Part shown: piece by piece, positions 48,708 through 58,002 of the stretch
Layout: each line of letters opens with the position of its first letter
How positions within the stretch are numbered: the first letter of the stretch is position 1
Position numbers and translations under genes: made by a program
From: Flavobacterium sp. CF136
Lineage (GTDB): Bacteria; Bacteroidota; Bacteroidia; Flavobacteriales; Flavobacteriaceae
Reading direction: 5' to 3'
Length of the DNA: 64,000 nt
NCBI RefSeq assembly: GCF_000282055.1
Contig: NZ_AKJZ01000016.1
Location: 124,001-188,000 of the forward strand
The notes under the pieces: generated by a model
Told to the model about the DNA's origin: nothing
The model's input: only the letters and a program-made list of their open reading frames with translations
Database searches by the model: none

Positions 48708-50636
48708 TTATCTTTGTTTTAAATTAACAGTAGCTTCAAAAGGAGAAGCAGGTAAATTTTCTTTGTTATATAAATTAGCATCCGAGGGATTGTCTGCCCA
48801 TGCATATCTAACTTTTGAAGGATTTGTTATTGAATCATTCCAAATTACAACTTTGTCACCTTCAATAACAGCATTTGCCCAGACAAATTTACCATCGTCG
48901 CCTGCAATTGCAAAACCTTTTAATGGAAGGTTATCTTTACTGATTAAGCCGGTTCCAATATCCGTAAAACTCAGAATCAGTCTGTTTCCTTTTTGTTCAG
49001 CTGCTTTAAAAACCGGACCGGAAGCAACTAGATTTTTCTCGCCATAAACCAATTTTCTTGCCTGCAATGCTAATCTTCTGCCCACATCATATTTATTTAA
49101 GGGATGAATATCATTCCATTCTCCTAAGTCTATTGTTACGGTCATTCCTGTATTTGGAACTTTTAAAGTATTAAGCTGTTGTTGTCTTAATGCAGCCCAA
49201 TTACTTTCTCCCGGTTCTGGTTTCGGGTCCATAAAATTAGGAAGCTGAACAAACAAAAACGGTAGTTTTTCCTGATGCCATTGTTCTCTCCAATTAGCAA
49301 TTAACGTTTCCATTAATGCTAAATATTCAGACGGGTTTTTTGTACTCGATTCACCCTGATACCAAAGCACACCTTTTATCGGATAATTTTTTAATGGCGC
49401 AATCATAGCATTATAAAGCCCGACAGGCTTCCATCTTACAAAAGTCTGTCCTGGCAGCGGAAGCATTTTTGTCCCTAATTTATATTTCCATGACCCTTTT
49501 AAATCAATCGAATCATTTCCAAATGTCAGTTCGTATGGCTTTTCTGTTACAAAACCTCCTTTTCCTGTGTTGTTTATAACCCGAATAGCAATTTCGTTTT
49601 TACCTTCTTTTAAAATGTCAGCGTTAAAAGAATAAATTCTCGGCGGATACATATAAGATGTTGTTCCAACGAAATTTCCATTAACGTATACTGAATCCGC
49701 ATCTACGATTCGGCCTAAAACCAATTTTGCAGTAGCTGTATTTACTTTTGCAACGGTAAACTCCTTTCTGAACCAAACTGCCCCATTAACATTTCCAAGT
49801 TCATTGTCTGCCCAATAACCCGGAATATTCATTGTTTTCCAATCAGAATCCTCTAATTCAGGTTCTGACCATTTATTTTTTAATCCGATATCTGTATTGT
49901 TTAATAATTGATACCAATTGCTGCTCACCTTTCGGTCATTTTCATCAATCTGTTTTTCTAATGTTCCGTCTTTAAATTTTAGATATTCCTGATAATATTC
50001 AGGGAATTTCTTTATTCCGTCTTCATTTATCCAGGATTCAGCAGGTGAACCGCCCAAAGCACTGTTAATTAATCCGATTGGAATTTTATATTTTTCATAG
50101 ATTTCACTGGCAAAAAAATATCCAACACCCGAAAACTGCAAAACACTAACCGGGTTTGTCGAAATCCATTCGCCTGACGAAAAATCAGATTTTTGACTTT
50201 CAAAAAAATATTGATCCGGAACTAAAAATTGCCTGATATTAGAATTGTCTGCTTTTGCTATAATATCTTTGTATTTGTACTTAAGGCGTTCCATCGGAAG
50301 TTCCATATTAGACTGCCCGGAACAAACCCAAACATCCCCAAAAAGAATATTTTTAAGCACAATCGTATTACTGGCTTTTAAAGTCATTTCATAAGGTCCA
50401 CCGGCTTTTTGTGTTGGCAATACAATCATCCATTTTCCATCTTCACCAGCTAAGGCTTTATAGGTCTTATGATTAAAATCAAGCTCCACTTTTTCCTTTG
50501 GCGATGCCCAGCCCCAAATATTGACCTTAACATCACGCTGTAAAATCATTCCATCGCTTATTAAACGTGGCAATTTTATTTGAGAAAAGAGACTTACACT
50601 TAAAAATAGTGCAACAAACAATGCTATTTTTTTCAT
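48708..50636 (-). CDS. Sialate O-acetylesterase-like carbohydrate esterase
   Basis: A 642-residue exported esterase; the start at 50636 gives signal peptide MKKIALFVALFLSVSLFSQ. The SASA-type SGNH hydrolase core shows the nucleophile Ser in CSGQSNMELPM and the Asp/His pair in WNDIHPLNKYDVG. A GH2-like jelly-roll (about residues 270-390, WFRKEFTVAKVN, IVDADSVYVNGNFVG) is inserted in the middle, as in other Bacteroidota members. In this context it more likely removes acetyl groups from xylan or another hemicellulose than from sialic acid. It follows GH35 by 123 nt, with a large hairpin repeat in between. Confidence 0.88.
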   Translation of the reverse strand: MKKIALFVALFLSVSLFSQIKLPRLISDGMILQRDVKVNIWGWASPKEKVELDFNHKTYKALAGEDGKWMIVLPTQKAGGPYEMTLKASNTIVLKNILFGDVWVCSGQSNMELPMERLKYKYKDIIAKADNSNIRQFLVPDQYFFESQKSDFSSGEWISTNPVSVLQFSGVGYFFASEIYEKYKIPIGLINSALGGSPAESWINEDGIKKFPEYYQEYLKFKDGTLEKQIDENDRKVSSNWYQLLNNTDIGLKNKWSEPELEDSDWKTMNIPGYWADNELGNVNGAVWFRKEFTVAKVNTATAKLVLGRIVDADSVYVNGNFVGTTSYMYPPRIYSFNADILKEGKNEIAIRVINNTGKGGFVTEKPYELTFGNDSIDLKGSWKYKLGTKMLPLPGQTFVRWKPVGLYNAMIAPLKNYPIKGVLWYQGESSTKNPSEYLALMETLIANWREQWHQEKLPFLFVQLPNFMDPKPEPGESNWAALRQQQLNTLKVPNTGMTVTIDLGEWNDIHPLNKYDVGRRLALQARKLVYGEKNLVASGPVFKAAEQKGNRLILSFTDIGTGLISKDNLPLKGFAIAGDDGKFVWANAVIEGDKVVIWNDSITNPSKVRYAWADNPSDANLYNKENLPASPFEATVNLKQR

Positions 50637-50656
50637 TGAATATTCTTTTTTAGAAG

Positions 50657-50753
50657 TTTTTTGCCACGAATTACACAAATCTGCACAAATTATTTTTTTG
50701 AATCTTGCTAATAATTTAAATTTGTGAGAATTCGTGTAATTCGTGGCAAAAAA
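50657..50753. repeat. Intergenic inverted repeat, TTTGCCACGAATTACAC family
   Basis: The 20-bp arm TTTTTTGCCACGAATTACAC (50657-50676) is perfectly complementary to 50734-50753, and further pairing (CACAAATTAT with ATAATTT) extends inward, giving a hairpin of nearly 100 nt. Such TTTGCCACGAATTACAC repeats are dispersed in Flavobacterium genomes. It fills the gap between the GH35 and esterase genes. Confidence 0.8.
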
Positions 50754-50759
50754 ATCTTA

Positions 50760-52388
50760 TTACTCATAGGTATATAATTTTAGCTTTTGAATCTCATAAT
50801 CACCGACAGAAATCCTGAGATGTCTTCCCTGATGGGTTTGATCCCCGTTAAAATGACGAATTGTTCTCCAAACATTATTATCAAATCTGCCTTGATCGAC
50901 TTTTAAAATTCCGGCATTCAAAGCATTATTTTTTAAAGACCTAAAAGTTACTACAATTCCGGAACCCGCAATGTAAAATTCATCGGGACCTGTTTCTATA
51001 ATAATTGCGCTCGACATTGGCCAAATAGCTTCTTTAGCCCCATCTGACCAATTTAACGTATAATCATGTTTAAAAGTAAATTCATAATTGCCTAATTTGA
51101 TAATTTGTATGGCGTTTTCTTTGTCTAAAAGTACACCATCAATCTTACCAAGCCCTTTATATTGCTCAATTACCGGAGTTAATTGTTTGACTAAATCATA
51201 TATTCTTCCCAACGGTTCTTTTTTGGCATCTGTTATTGATTCAATAGAAAAAGGAGAAAAACCAATAGCTTCATAATGCCCAATTGCATACAATCCCTTG
51301 AATGGTGCTGTAGCATCAAAACGATGTTCCGGTATAAATAATGGATCTCCCTGTCGGGTAAACAAATCATTCCATTTTTTAAACGAAGGATTATAAAAAT
51401 CCGGGGCAAGAAAATCTATGTCATTTCCTGCTGCTTTCCAGACATCCATTAAATGTGGTAATGGCCCGGCGCTTGGATATTCGCCCGGTTTTTTCTCAGG
51501 AGCATTCAGGGCCGCATTCACAAACATTGGTATTCCGTAACTGTCTTTTCCTGCTTTGGCAATTTTATTGGTGAATTTTGAAAAGAACCATGCCATAAAA
51601 ATTTCATCTGTCTGCAGACCTTTGCCAAAAACTGTTTCCCAGTTTCCAGAAATTTTAAAACCATTTTTTTTCCATAGTTCTAAAAATTCGGGCACTAGTT
51701 TTTCTTTGTTTTCCTGCATGTACTGTAATAATTCTTTTGGTACTTCTTTTTTGAAAGCTTCATTTGCCAATGGATGATAATCTCTTGCTGTTGGCAACAT
51801 TCCGATTTCATTTTCAACCTGAATCATTATTACGGTTTGATCTTTTTTATCAAAATCTTTAATGTGCGCCATTAATTTTTTTAAAGCATTTAAATCTGCT
51901 TCCAAATTGTTTTCACTAAATGGCGTTAAAATTTCATGACTTTTATTTTTATCATCCTTTACTCTCGGATATTTTTTCTGATTTAATTTTACCCATGCCG
52001 GAGCGTGGCTTGACATACTGTTTTTCCAGGATCCAAACCAAAGAAATACCAATTTTAAATTTTCTTTTCTGGCTTTAAGAATCAAATCATCTACTAAAGA
52101 AAAATCAAAACTGCCTTCCTCCTTTTCAATCAGTTCCCAATAAATTGGAGTCAGGACCGTATTAAGATTCATGTCGGTTAACTTTTGCCAAATTGGTTCC
52201 ATACTTTCCATACTTGTGGCAGAGGAATTTCCTAACTCACCACCACGTATAATAAATGGTTTACCATTGACTATTAATTGTGTCTTATTTCCTTTTTTTT
52301 GAAGGTTTGGTATAGCACTTTGGCTATATACTCCCTGAAAAAAAAGCACAAACAAGCAAAAAGATATTTTTTTTAAAAAATTAATCAT
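50760..52388 (-). CDS. GH35-like beta-galactosidase
   Basis: A 542-residue exported clan GH-A enzyme (signal peptide MINFLKKISFCLFVLFFQGVYSQ). The barrel has the acid/base E194 in IMIQVENEIGML and the nucleophile E354 in LFIPEHRFDA. The N-terminal LIVNGKPFIIRGGELGNSSA and the C-terminal beta-sandwich agree with the GH35/DUF5597 group of Bacteroidota beta-galactosidases. It probably removes terminal galactose from hemicellulose side chains. It is the first gene of a pair with the esterase. Confidence 0.85.
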   Translation of the reverse strand: MINFLKKISFCLFVLFFQGVYSQSAIPNLQKKGNKTQLIVNGKPFIIRGGELGNSSATSMESMEPIWQKLTDMNLNTVLTPIYWELIEKEEGSFDFSLVDDLILKARKENLKLVFLWFGSWKNSMSSHAPAWVKLNQKKYPRVKDDKNKSHEILTPFSENNLEADLNALKKLMAHIKDFDKKDQTVIMIQVENEIGMLPTARDYHPLANEAFKKEVPKELLQYMQENKEKLVPEFLELWKKNGFKISGNWETVFGKGLQTDEIFMAWFFSKFTNKIAKAGKDSYGIPMFVNAALNAPEKKPGEYPSAGPLPHLMDVWKAAGNDIDFLAPDFYNPSFKKWNDLFTRQGDPLFIPEHRFDATAPFKGLYAIGHYEAIGFSPFSIESITDAKKEPLGRIYDLVKQLTPVIEQYKGLGKIDGVLLDKENAIQIIKLGNYEFTFKHDYTLNWSDGAKEAIWPMSSAIIIETGPDEFYIAGSGIVVTFRSLKNNALNAGILKVDQGRFDNNVWRTIRHFNGDQTHQGRHLRISVGDYEIQKLKLYTYE

Positions 52389-52418
52389 CCTGAAATTTTA
52401 TATTAATAACTCATTAAA

Positions 52419-52631
52419 TTAACTCGTTGGGGTAATTCATAAAAACATGATTTAACACACTTCGACTCCGCTCAGTACAAGCTAGGGACATAGATATTAT
52501 TTAAAAACAAAAAAAAGAAATACATTTCTTTCGCATGGCTATGTGAATTTTAAATAAGTGAAACGCCTGCTTTTGAACATACAAAATCTATGTTTCTATG
52601 TGTTGAAAAATAATTACACTCAACGGGTTAA
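52419..52631. repeat. About 210-bp element bounded by imperfect inverted repeats
   Basis: The left end TTAACTCGTTGGGGTAATT (52419-52437) is an imperfect inverted copy of AATTACACTCAACGGGTTAA (52612-52631). A similar end, ACCCAACGAGTTAA, occurs alone near 40066-40080. Inside lies a variant of the CTGAGCGGAGTCGAAG repeat (52457-52474). It is non-coding and resembles a MITE or a REP-type element. Confidence 0.55.
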
Positions 52632-52664
52632 ATTATAATACTTTATAAAAAATAAAGAAAGTAA

Positions 52665-52711
52665 AAAATCCATATTGAATCCCAATAGTAATGGTTTTCA
52701 ATATGGATTTT
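52665..52711 (-). terminator. Terminator of the SusC-SusD-SGBP-GH10 operon
   Basis: A perfect 15-bp stem (AAAATCCATATTGAA and its complement) with a 17-nt loop lies 14 nt beyond the GH10 stop codon on the minus strand, followed by T residues. Confidence 0.85.
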
Positions 52712-52725
52712 ATTATGCTAAAGAT

Positions 52726-54930
52726 TTAAGGTTTCTTTACTAATTCACCCGAAAAATCTAAACTTACATCTTTTCCTGCAAGACCATCCGCTGTTCCTTT
52801 GTAGGCATGTTTACGAACAAAATTTGCATCCCAAAGATTAGGCGATTCGTCAGGAAGCCAGTATACATGTTCCTTAACCCTATCTGAAACTCCCCATATA
52901 GTCACACCATATTGTTGTGCTGCAGGAATGTATTTTTTATACATATCTATAACGTATTGATACATTTCGGCCTGAGAAGCTTGTTGGACAACTGTTGGGC
53001 TATTAGTTCCTAATCTAACATCCAATTCAGAAATTTTAATCAATTTTCCGCTGGCTGCCAGTTTTTGGAACATTTGCGCAATTTTGGCTTTATCAGTTGT
53101 AAGTGAAATATGCATTTGTGTTCCGATACCATCAACCGTAGCGCCCTGACTTTCAATATATTTTACATATTCAATTAATCCATCACATTTATCAAGTCTT
53201 GATTCTAAATTATAGTCATTTATAAACAGTTTATCAGTTGAATTACCATACTGGCGGGCTAATTTAAATGCTGTTACCGCATAATCTTTGCCTAAATATT
53301 TTATCCATGAAAAATAATCTGTTGCTGTAGTACTTTCAGTTCCGTTTCTTAATGTTCCGTCTTCCTTCATAGGTTCGTTAACCACATCCCATGCAAAAAC
53401 GCCGGTTTTATAATGAGTCACCATTTTAGAAATCCAATCTGTCATTGCATTACCAATGATTAATTTTTTTTCAGCATCGGTTTTATCAATAATAACAGTC
53501 GAAGAACCTCCACCACTTGCTGCTCCGGTTGTAACAACTACATTGTCAATATAGTAAGTACCGGCGGCGGCTCCTAAATCAAAGTTTAAACCAGTTTCGT
53601 CACCAGATGCTGTAATTTTCCACTCTACAAGTTTCCAAGTAGCAGATGTAGCCTGGTCTCCCTGATAATGAGCTGATCCGCCTGTAGTCGAACAACGAAC
53701 TGAACCGGCAGCTTCAGAACGAATCATATAAGAAACGGTATATTCTTTGGCTGCTGTTAATTTTGCAGTAAAATCAGAATGGATCTGAGTTTTCCATTGA
53801 TTGGATGCATCACTGGTTGCATTGATTACTTTCATAGCACCGTTACCTTCATAAGCATTTGAAGCATCAGCAAGACTCAAAGCATTCGTAGCTCCATTGT
53901 ATTTTGACCAGCCGCTGATATCTGTATTGAATTTACCGTTGCTAATCATATTCACAATCGAAGATGCTGCATCAAGATCAACAACCGATAAGGTGTTTAC
54001 ATCAATTAGATAGGTCACATTTGGCAGATAACCTAAATCTAAATTAAATTTGAAACTGGTGCTTCCTACTTTAAAATCACTTGCACTTAGCTTAATTTTA
54101 ACTTGTTGCCATTGTGATGAAGTTACAAAAGCCTCTGTGAAACTTCCTCCTGTGTTATACCAATCTTTCCAGGGATATTGATTAGTTAATGATGCATTAA
54201 AAGAAATACGTCCTTTACCGGCCACATCTGATTTGATATAAAAAGAAAGTTCATAATTATGACCGGTCACAATGGCAACATCCGGTGATGTCAACTGTAA
54301 ATTATATGCCGCAGATGATGTGGCACTTGCAGCTAACTGAATCGCTTGTGAAGTACTTGTAAGTCCCGAATTTGCAACTATTGTTATTCCTTTCCCGGGA
54401 TTATTTCTTGCCCAATTGGTAAATGTACCATTTGTTAATCCTGTTAAATCAAGAGAATTACTGCCACTGGAGCCTGGAATTACTGTTGGTGCAATTATAC
54501 CGTTTAAGTAACTGGCGTTTTGATTGGAGTGCCAAACTAAGGTATGTCCAAACACAGACAGACCTGCTTCTTTAGTTTTAGCTACAAAAGCATCCATCGT
54601 TGCAAAGTTTATTTCTCCTTTTGCATTTACCATGGGACCATGTTTCATTTCATATCCTGGCGTCACTTCATCAAAGTTTGCATTTACAATATTTCGGTAA
54701 GCGTCATCACTCATATACAAATCCACTCCAATTCCGTTTCCTAAAACAAAATTAGTATAGTTTTTTAATGGTTCATATCTGCTGATTTTTTCAACTAAGG
54801 CTAATGGAAGCTCTGCTCCTGTTACTTCTCCGTGATCAGGATCTTTTTCCCAATCCATTAAATTATCATCACATGATGCAAAAATCAATAATGACGAGGC
54901 TATTATAGGTAATATCTTTTTATATTTCAT
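52726..54930 (-). CDS. GH10 endo-1,4-beta-xylanase with inserted carbohydrate-binding modules
   Basis: A 734-residue surface lipoprotein (MKYKKILPIIASSLLIFASC, DD after the Cys). The catalytic barrel begins at about residue 60 (NFVLGNGIGVDLYM, FGHTLVWHSNQN), is interrupted at about residues 150-480 by two CBM4/CBM22-like beta-sandwiches (NGTFTNWARNNPGKGIT and SNGKFNTDISGWSKYNG), and resumes at KKLIIGNAMTDWISKM. The acid/base is E519 in DVVNEPM and the nucleophile E635 in ISELDVRL. This split layout is known in Bacteroidota xylan loci. It is the last gene of the operon and would cut xylan at the cell surface. Confidence 0.93.
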   Translation of the reverse strand: MKYKKILPIIASSLLIFASCDDNLMDWEKDPDHGEVTGAELPLALVEKISRYEPLKNYTNFVLGNGIGVDLYMSDDAYRNIVNANFDEVTPGYEMKHGPMVNAKGEINFATMDAFVAKTKEAGLSVFGHTLVWHSNQNASYLNGIIAPTVIPGSSGSNSLDLTGLTNGTFTNWARNNPGKGITIVANSGLTSTSQAIQLAASATSSAAYNLQLTSPDVAIVTGHNYELSFYIKSDVAGKGRISFNASLTNQYPWKDWYNTGGSFTEAFVTSSQWQQVKIKLSASDFKVGSTSFKFNLDLGYLPNVTYLIDVNTLSVVDLDAASSIVNMISNGKFNTDISGWSKYNGATNALSLADASNAYEGNGAMKVINATSDASNQWKTQIHSDFTAKLTAAKEYTVSYMIRSEAAGSVRCSTTGGSAHYQGDQATSATWKLVEWKITASGDETGLNFDLGAAAGTYYIDNVVVTTGAASGGGSSTVIIDKTDAEKKLIIGNAMTDWISKMVTHYKTGVFAWDVVNEPMKEDGTLRNGTESTTATDYFSWIKYLGKDYAVTAFKLARQYGNSTDKLFINDYNLESRLDKCDGLIEYVKYIESQGATVDGIGTQMHISLTTDKAKIAQMFQKLAASGKLIKISELDVRLGTNSPTVVQQASQAEMYQYVIDMYKKYIPAAQQYGVTIWGVSDRVKEHVYWLPDESPNLWDANFVRKHAYKGTADGLAGKDVSLDFSGELVKKP

Positions 54931-54942
54931 TTTGATGTTTTT

Positions 54943-56319
54943 TTAGTTTTCGAAATCATTATAAACCGGTGTAGCCAGCGATACAATTCTCCAGTTATCA
55001 GTATATACACTAACATTAGTTGCTTTAGAAGCAAATTCTACTTCACTTGCGTTTCCTGTAACGTTTTGCAATTTAATGTCTGAGTTTTCAAAATAAAAAC
55101 CGAAATTTTTATAGGTAGCAGCTTCACGGTATGCCAAAACAGCTTCAAAAGTAAATTCTTCTTTAGACCATGTATATAATTTATTTAACGGAATTGTAAC
55201 TGTAGTCCAGCCTGTTGTCTGAAACGCTGTTGATTTTCCGTCTACAATCCATGGAACGTAATTATAACATGCTCCGGTCCATTCCCCACCGTTAAAATTA
55301 TTTATTAAGCAAATCTTCAGAAAACCGGAATCTTTCCATTCATTAGGAACATAAATATCAAACTGCAGTGCAACTTTACTTAAAGATGTACTTGCCGGAA
55401 TATAAGGAGTCAACTGAGCTCTCCAGTCATCCACACCGTTTCCTGCAGTCCAAACTTCAGAGCAACGGTTTTTAGCTGCGTCAAAAGAAGCGATACGAGC
55501 CGGACGATGAGGAACATATTTTCCCTGTGAAGTATTTCCTGTTCCCAAAGCAGCTGATGCTAAATCTCCCGGTTGAATCATACTTGTTGCAGTACCCCAG
55601 TAGCCATGAGATCCTTTTCCATCAAAATTAAGTAATACGCCTTTTTTAAAGTTAAAATAAGCCGGAGAATACACACCGCCATTAGAGCTCTGAACAAACA
55701 ATGAACCACCATCTTCTGAAACTCCGGCAGGAACAACAACAGTAAAAAATTCACCATCTTCATCTGAAGTGATTCCGGTTGTCGTTTCTACATTCCCGGG
55801 AAAAACTACCTTACTTACTTCTGTTAAACCCGAACCATAAACAGTTATCGTTTCACCCGGATTTGGCAATGTATTTGAAATATTTGTAATAGCAGGTTTT
55901 GCTGAACGAATTTCAAATGAATAAATAGTTTCATTGCTGTCATTGGCAAAACGAATTGTATTTCGTACAGAAGGATCTGCATCTAAAGTAGGTGTGTCAG
56001 CAGAAACACTAACTAACATCGAAGTATTAGAAACAAAAACAACATTAAAATAAGTAGAGTATCCATTGATATAAACCTTCTTTAATCCTTTAAAACCAGA
56101 ACCTTCAATACGCAATAATTGTCCTAATCTTGCAAAAGTAACTTCCCTGTCCGGTACGGATGAGTTAACATCTTCCAGGAATACTTTGCTGATTGTTATT
56201 TCTCCGCCGCCTTCACTGGAATCGCTGTTGTCACAAGCAGTGAAAATCATGCTAAAAACCATTATCCCAAGAAATAATATGGGTGTCCAATAATTTTTAT
56301 TTAAAATATATTTCTTCAT
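54943..56319 (-). CDS. Surface glycan-binding lipoprotein with IPT/TIG domains
   Basis: A 458-residue lipoprotein starting [20 protein letters not shown] and ending its signal at MIFTAC (an upstream ATG at 56352 would add 11 residues). Two IPT/TIG immunoglobulin-like domains (about residues 40-120, [21 protein letters not shown], and 125-215, [22 protein letters not shown]) precede a C-terminal carbohydrate-binding beta-sandwich (about 230-458). It occupies the third place in a SusC-SusD-SGBP-GH10 operon, as in known xylan loci of Bacteroides, and probably holds xylan at the outer surface. Confidence 0.88.
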   Translation of the reverse strand: MKKYILNKNYWTPILFLGIMVFSMIFTACDNSDSSEGGGEITISKVFLEDVNSSVPDREVTFARLGQLLRIEGSGFKGLKKVYINGYSTYFNVVFVSNTSMLVSVSADTPTLDADPSVRNTIRFANDSNETIYSFEIRSAKPAITNISNTLPNPGETITVYGSGLTEVSKVVFPGNVETTTGITSDEDGEFFTVVVPAGVSEDGGSLFVQSSNGGVYSPAYFNFKKGVLLNFDGKGSHGYWGTATSMIQPGDLASAALGTGNTSQGKYVPHRPARIASFDAAKNRCSEVWTAGNGVDDWRAQLTPYIPASTSLSKVALQFDIYVPNEWKDSGFLKICLINNFNGGEWTGACYNYVPWIVDGKSTAFQTTGWTTVTIPLNKLYTWSKEEFTFEAVLAYREAATYKNFGFYFENSDIKLQNVTGNASEVEFASKATNVSVYTDNWRIVSLATPVYNDFEN

Positions 56320-56357
56320 ATTAATTGCTCTTTTATATTTATTATTTTTCATAATAG

Positions 56358-57989
56358 TTAGAATAAGTCTGTTATTCTATCTTCTGTAAAAGTATACGGA
56401 ACAGGATTCTCTCTCAATAATGGATTTTGAATAAGTTCAGATTCCGGATAAGGCAAAAGAAAAATAGTTTCATCAATAACTCCGATAGAACGGGAACTAT
56501 TACTTTTTGATGGATCAACAGATACGGTGTTAGTTGCTGTATTATACAGAATTGGAACAATAGTTCCTCTGTTTTGTCCGGTGATATAATTAATAACTTC
56601 TTGTTGTTTGTAATATGATCTGCGAACCAAGTCGTACCAATATTGTCCTTCCATACATAATTCAACCCTTCTTTCGTGTATGATGTCATTGTACGTAAGA
56701 GTTGCTTTAGTACCCAGGCCTGCGCGTGAACGAAGTTTATTTACTCCCATTAGAGCTGTTGCATCAGCAGTACTGGCATTATTTCCTAAAGCGGCTTCTG
56801 CATAATTTAAATATACCTCTCCTAAACGCAGCATATAGGTATTCAGAGCTGAGTTCATGCGTGAAATTTTTGAATTGTCTTTATTAGAACCTACAACTCC
56901 TTTTTTAACAGTAAGAAAATCAGCTCCATGATCAACGGTATAACCTCCGTTTGCCTTATTAATTTCTGCATAATAATCATTGTCGCCCATCCAGGTAGCT
57001 TTACGACGGTTGTCAGTAGATTCATATTCCTGCAAAACATTATAAGAAGCTCTTGTCCAATATCCCCAGGCGGCATCATCACCTGTAATATCAGAACCCA
57101 GTGCAAAATAAGCCTGTTGTGTATTGGTCACTCCATAATCACCATTAGGCACCCATTGCAATGCAAACATAGACTCTGTATTGTTGTTGTTGTCTATCTT
57201 GAATAAATCGGCATAATTATCCATTAAAGTGTAAGGTCCATCGTTGATAACTTTTAAAGCTGCTTTTTTAGCCAAATCAAGATACTCCTGATTTCTTGAT
57301 CCGCTGTTTGGATTATCACTTATTCCTGAATAGGATAAGTAAACACGAGACAACATACCAAAAGCACTATATTTAGTTAAACGCCCCGCCTGACCTGCTT
57401 GTGCAGGAAGGTTTTTGGCAGCATATTCTAAATCACGAATGGCAAATTCATAAACATCTTTTAAAGGATTTTTATTGACAATAGGATTTTTTACTAATTC
57501 TTTAGGGTCTGTAGAGATAATTACATCACCCCATAGCGAAGCAAGATACCAGTATGCTGTTCCTCTCATAAATCTGGCTTCAGCAATATATTTGCTTTTT
57601 ATACTTTCACTAACTTCACTATCCGTAATACCAATTATAACGTTATTGGACTGTTGTACAACATTATACAATGATGCCCAAGCCGAAACTAATGGCCCCG
57701 TTAACCCTGTTTCTGATAGATCTGTAAATGGATAAACATAGTCAGAAAAAGGGGCATACAAGTTATCCGAACGCCCGTCGCCTAAACCATAGTAAAATTT
57801 ATCATTAAAATCAAACCAGACTTTATTGTACAGCGGACCTGTAGCTGCCTGAAAATCAGATTCAGTTTTATAAAAGTTTTCTTTTGTAATTTGATCTTCC
57901 GGTTCAACATCTAAAAGATCACTACAACTAGTCCAAACAAATGGCAATGCGATCATAAGAACCGTGTAAAATATTTTTTTTGTTTTCAT
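56358..57989 (-). CDS. susD: SusD/RagB-family outer-membrane lipoprotein
   Basis: A 543-residue glycan-binding lid for the SusC transporter. The start at 57989 ([30 protein letters not shown]) gives a lipoprotein signal followed by the [14 protein letters not shown] pattern of SusD proteins. TPR-like helices ([22 protein letters not shown]) and the C-terminal [19 protein letters not shown] are typical. It lies directly between the SusC gene and the glycan-binding protein gene; susD is a family name, and the ligand is probably a xylo-oligosaccharide by context. Confidence 0.95.
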   Translation of the reverse strand: MKTKKIFYTVLMIALPFVWTSCSDLLDVEPEDQITKENFYKTESDFQAATGPLYNKVWFDFNDKFYYGLGDGRSDNLYAPFSDYVYPFTDLSETGLTGPLVSAWASLYNVVQQSNNVIIGITDSEVSESIKSKYIAEARFMRGTAYWYLASLWGDVIISTDPKELVKNPIVNKNPLKDVYEFAIRDLEYAAKNLPAQAGQAGRLTKYSAFGMLSRVYLSYSGISDNPNSGSRNQEYLDLAKKAALKVINDGPYTLMDNYADLFKIDNNNNTESMFALQWVPNGDYGVTNTQQAYFALGSDITGDDAAWGYWTRASYNVLQEYESTDNRRKATWMGDNDYYAEINKANGGYTVDHGADFLTVKKGVVGSNKDNSKISRMNSALNTYMLRLGEVYLNYAEAALGNNASTADATALMGVNKLRSRAGLGTKATLTYNDIIHERRVELCMEGQYWYDLVRRSYYKQQEVINYITGQNRGTIVPILYNTATNTVSVDPSKSNSSRSIGVIDETIFLLPYPESELIQNPLLRENPVPYTFTEDRITDLF

Positions 57990-58002
57990 TGTTTGTAGTA
58001 TT

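Larger units (their letters stand above)
52389..52725. other. Gene-free stretch with repeat element and terminator
   Basis: This 337-bp stretch holds a repeat-bounded element (52419-52631) and the terminator of the xylan operon (52665-52711). No gene is seen. Confidence 0.6.
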
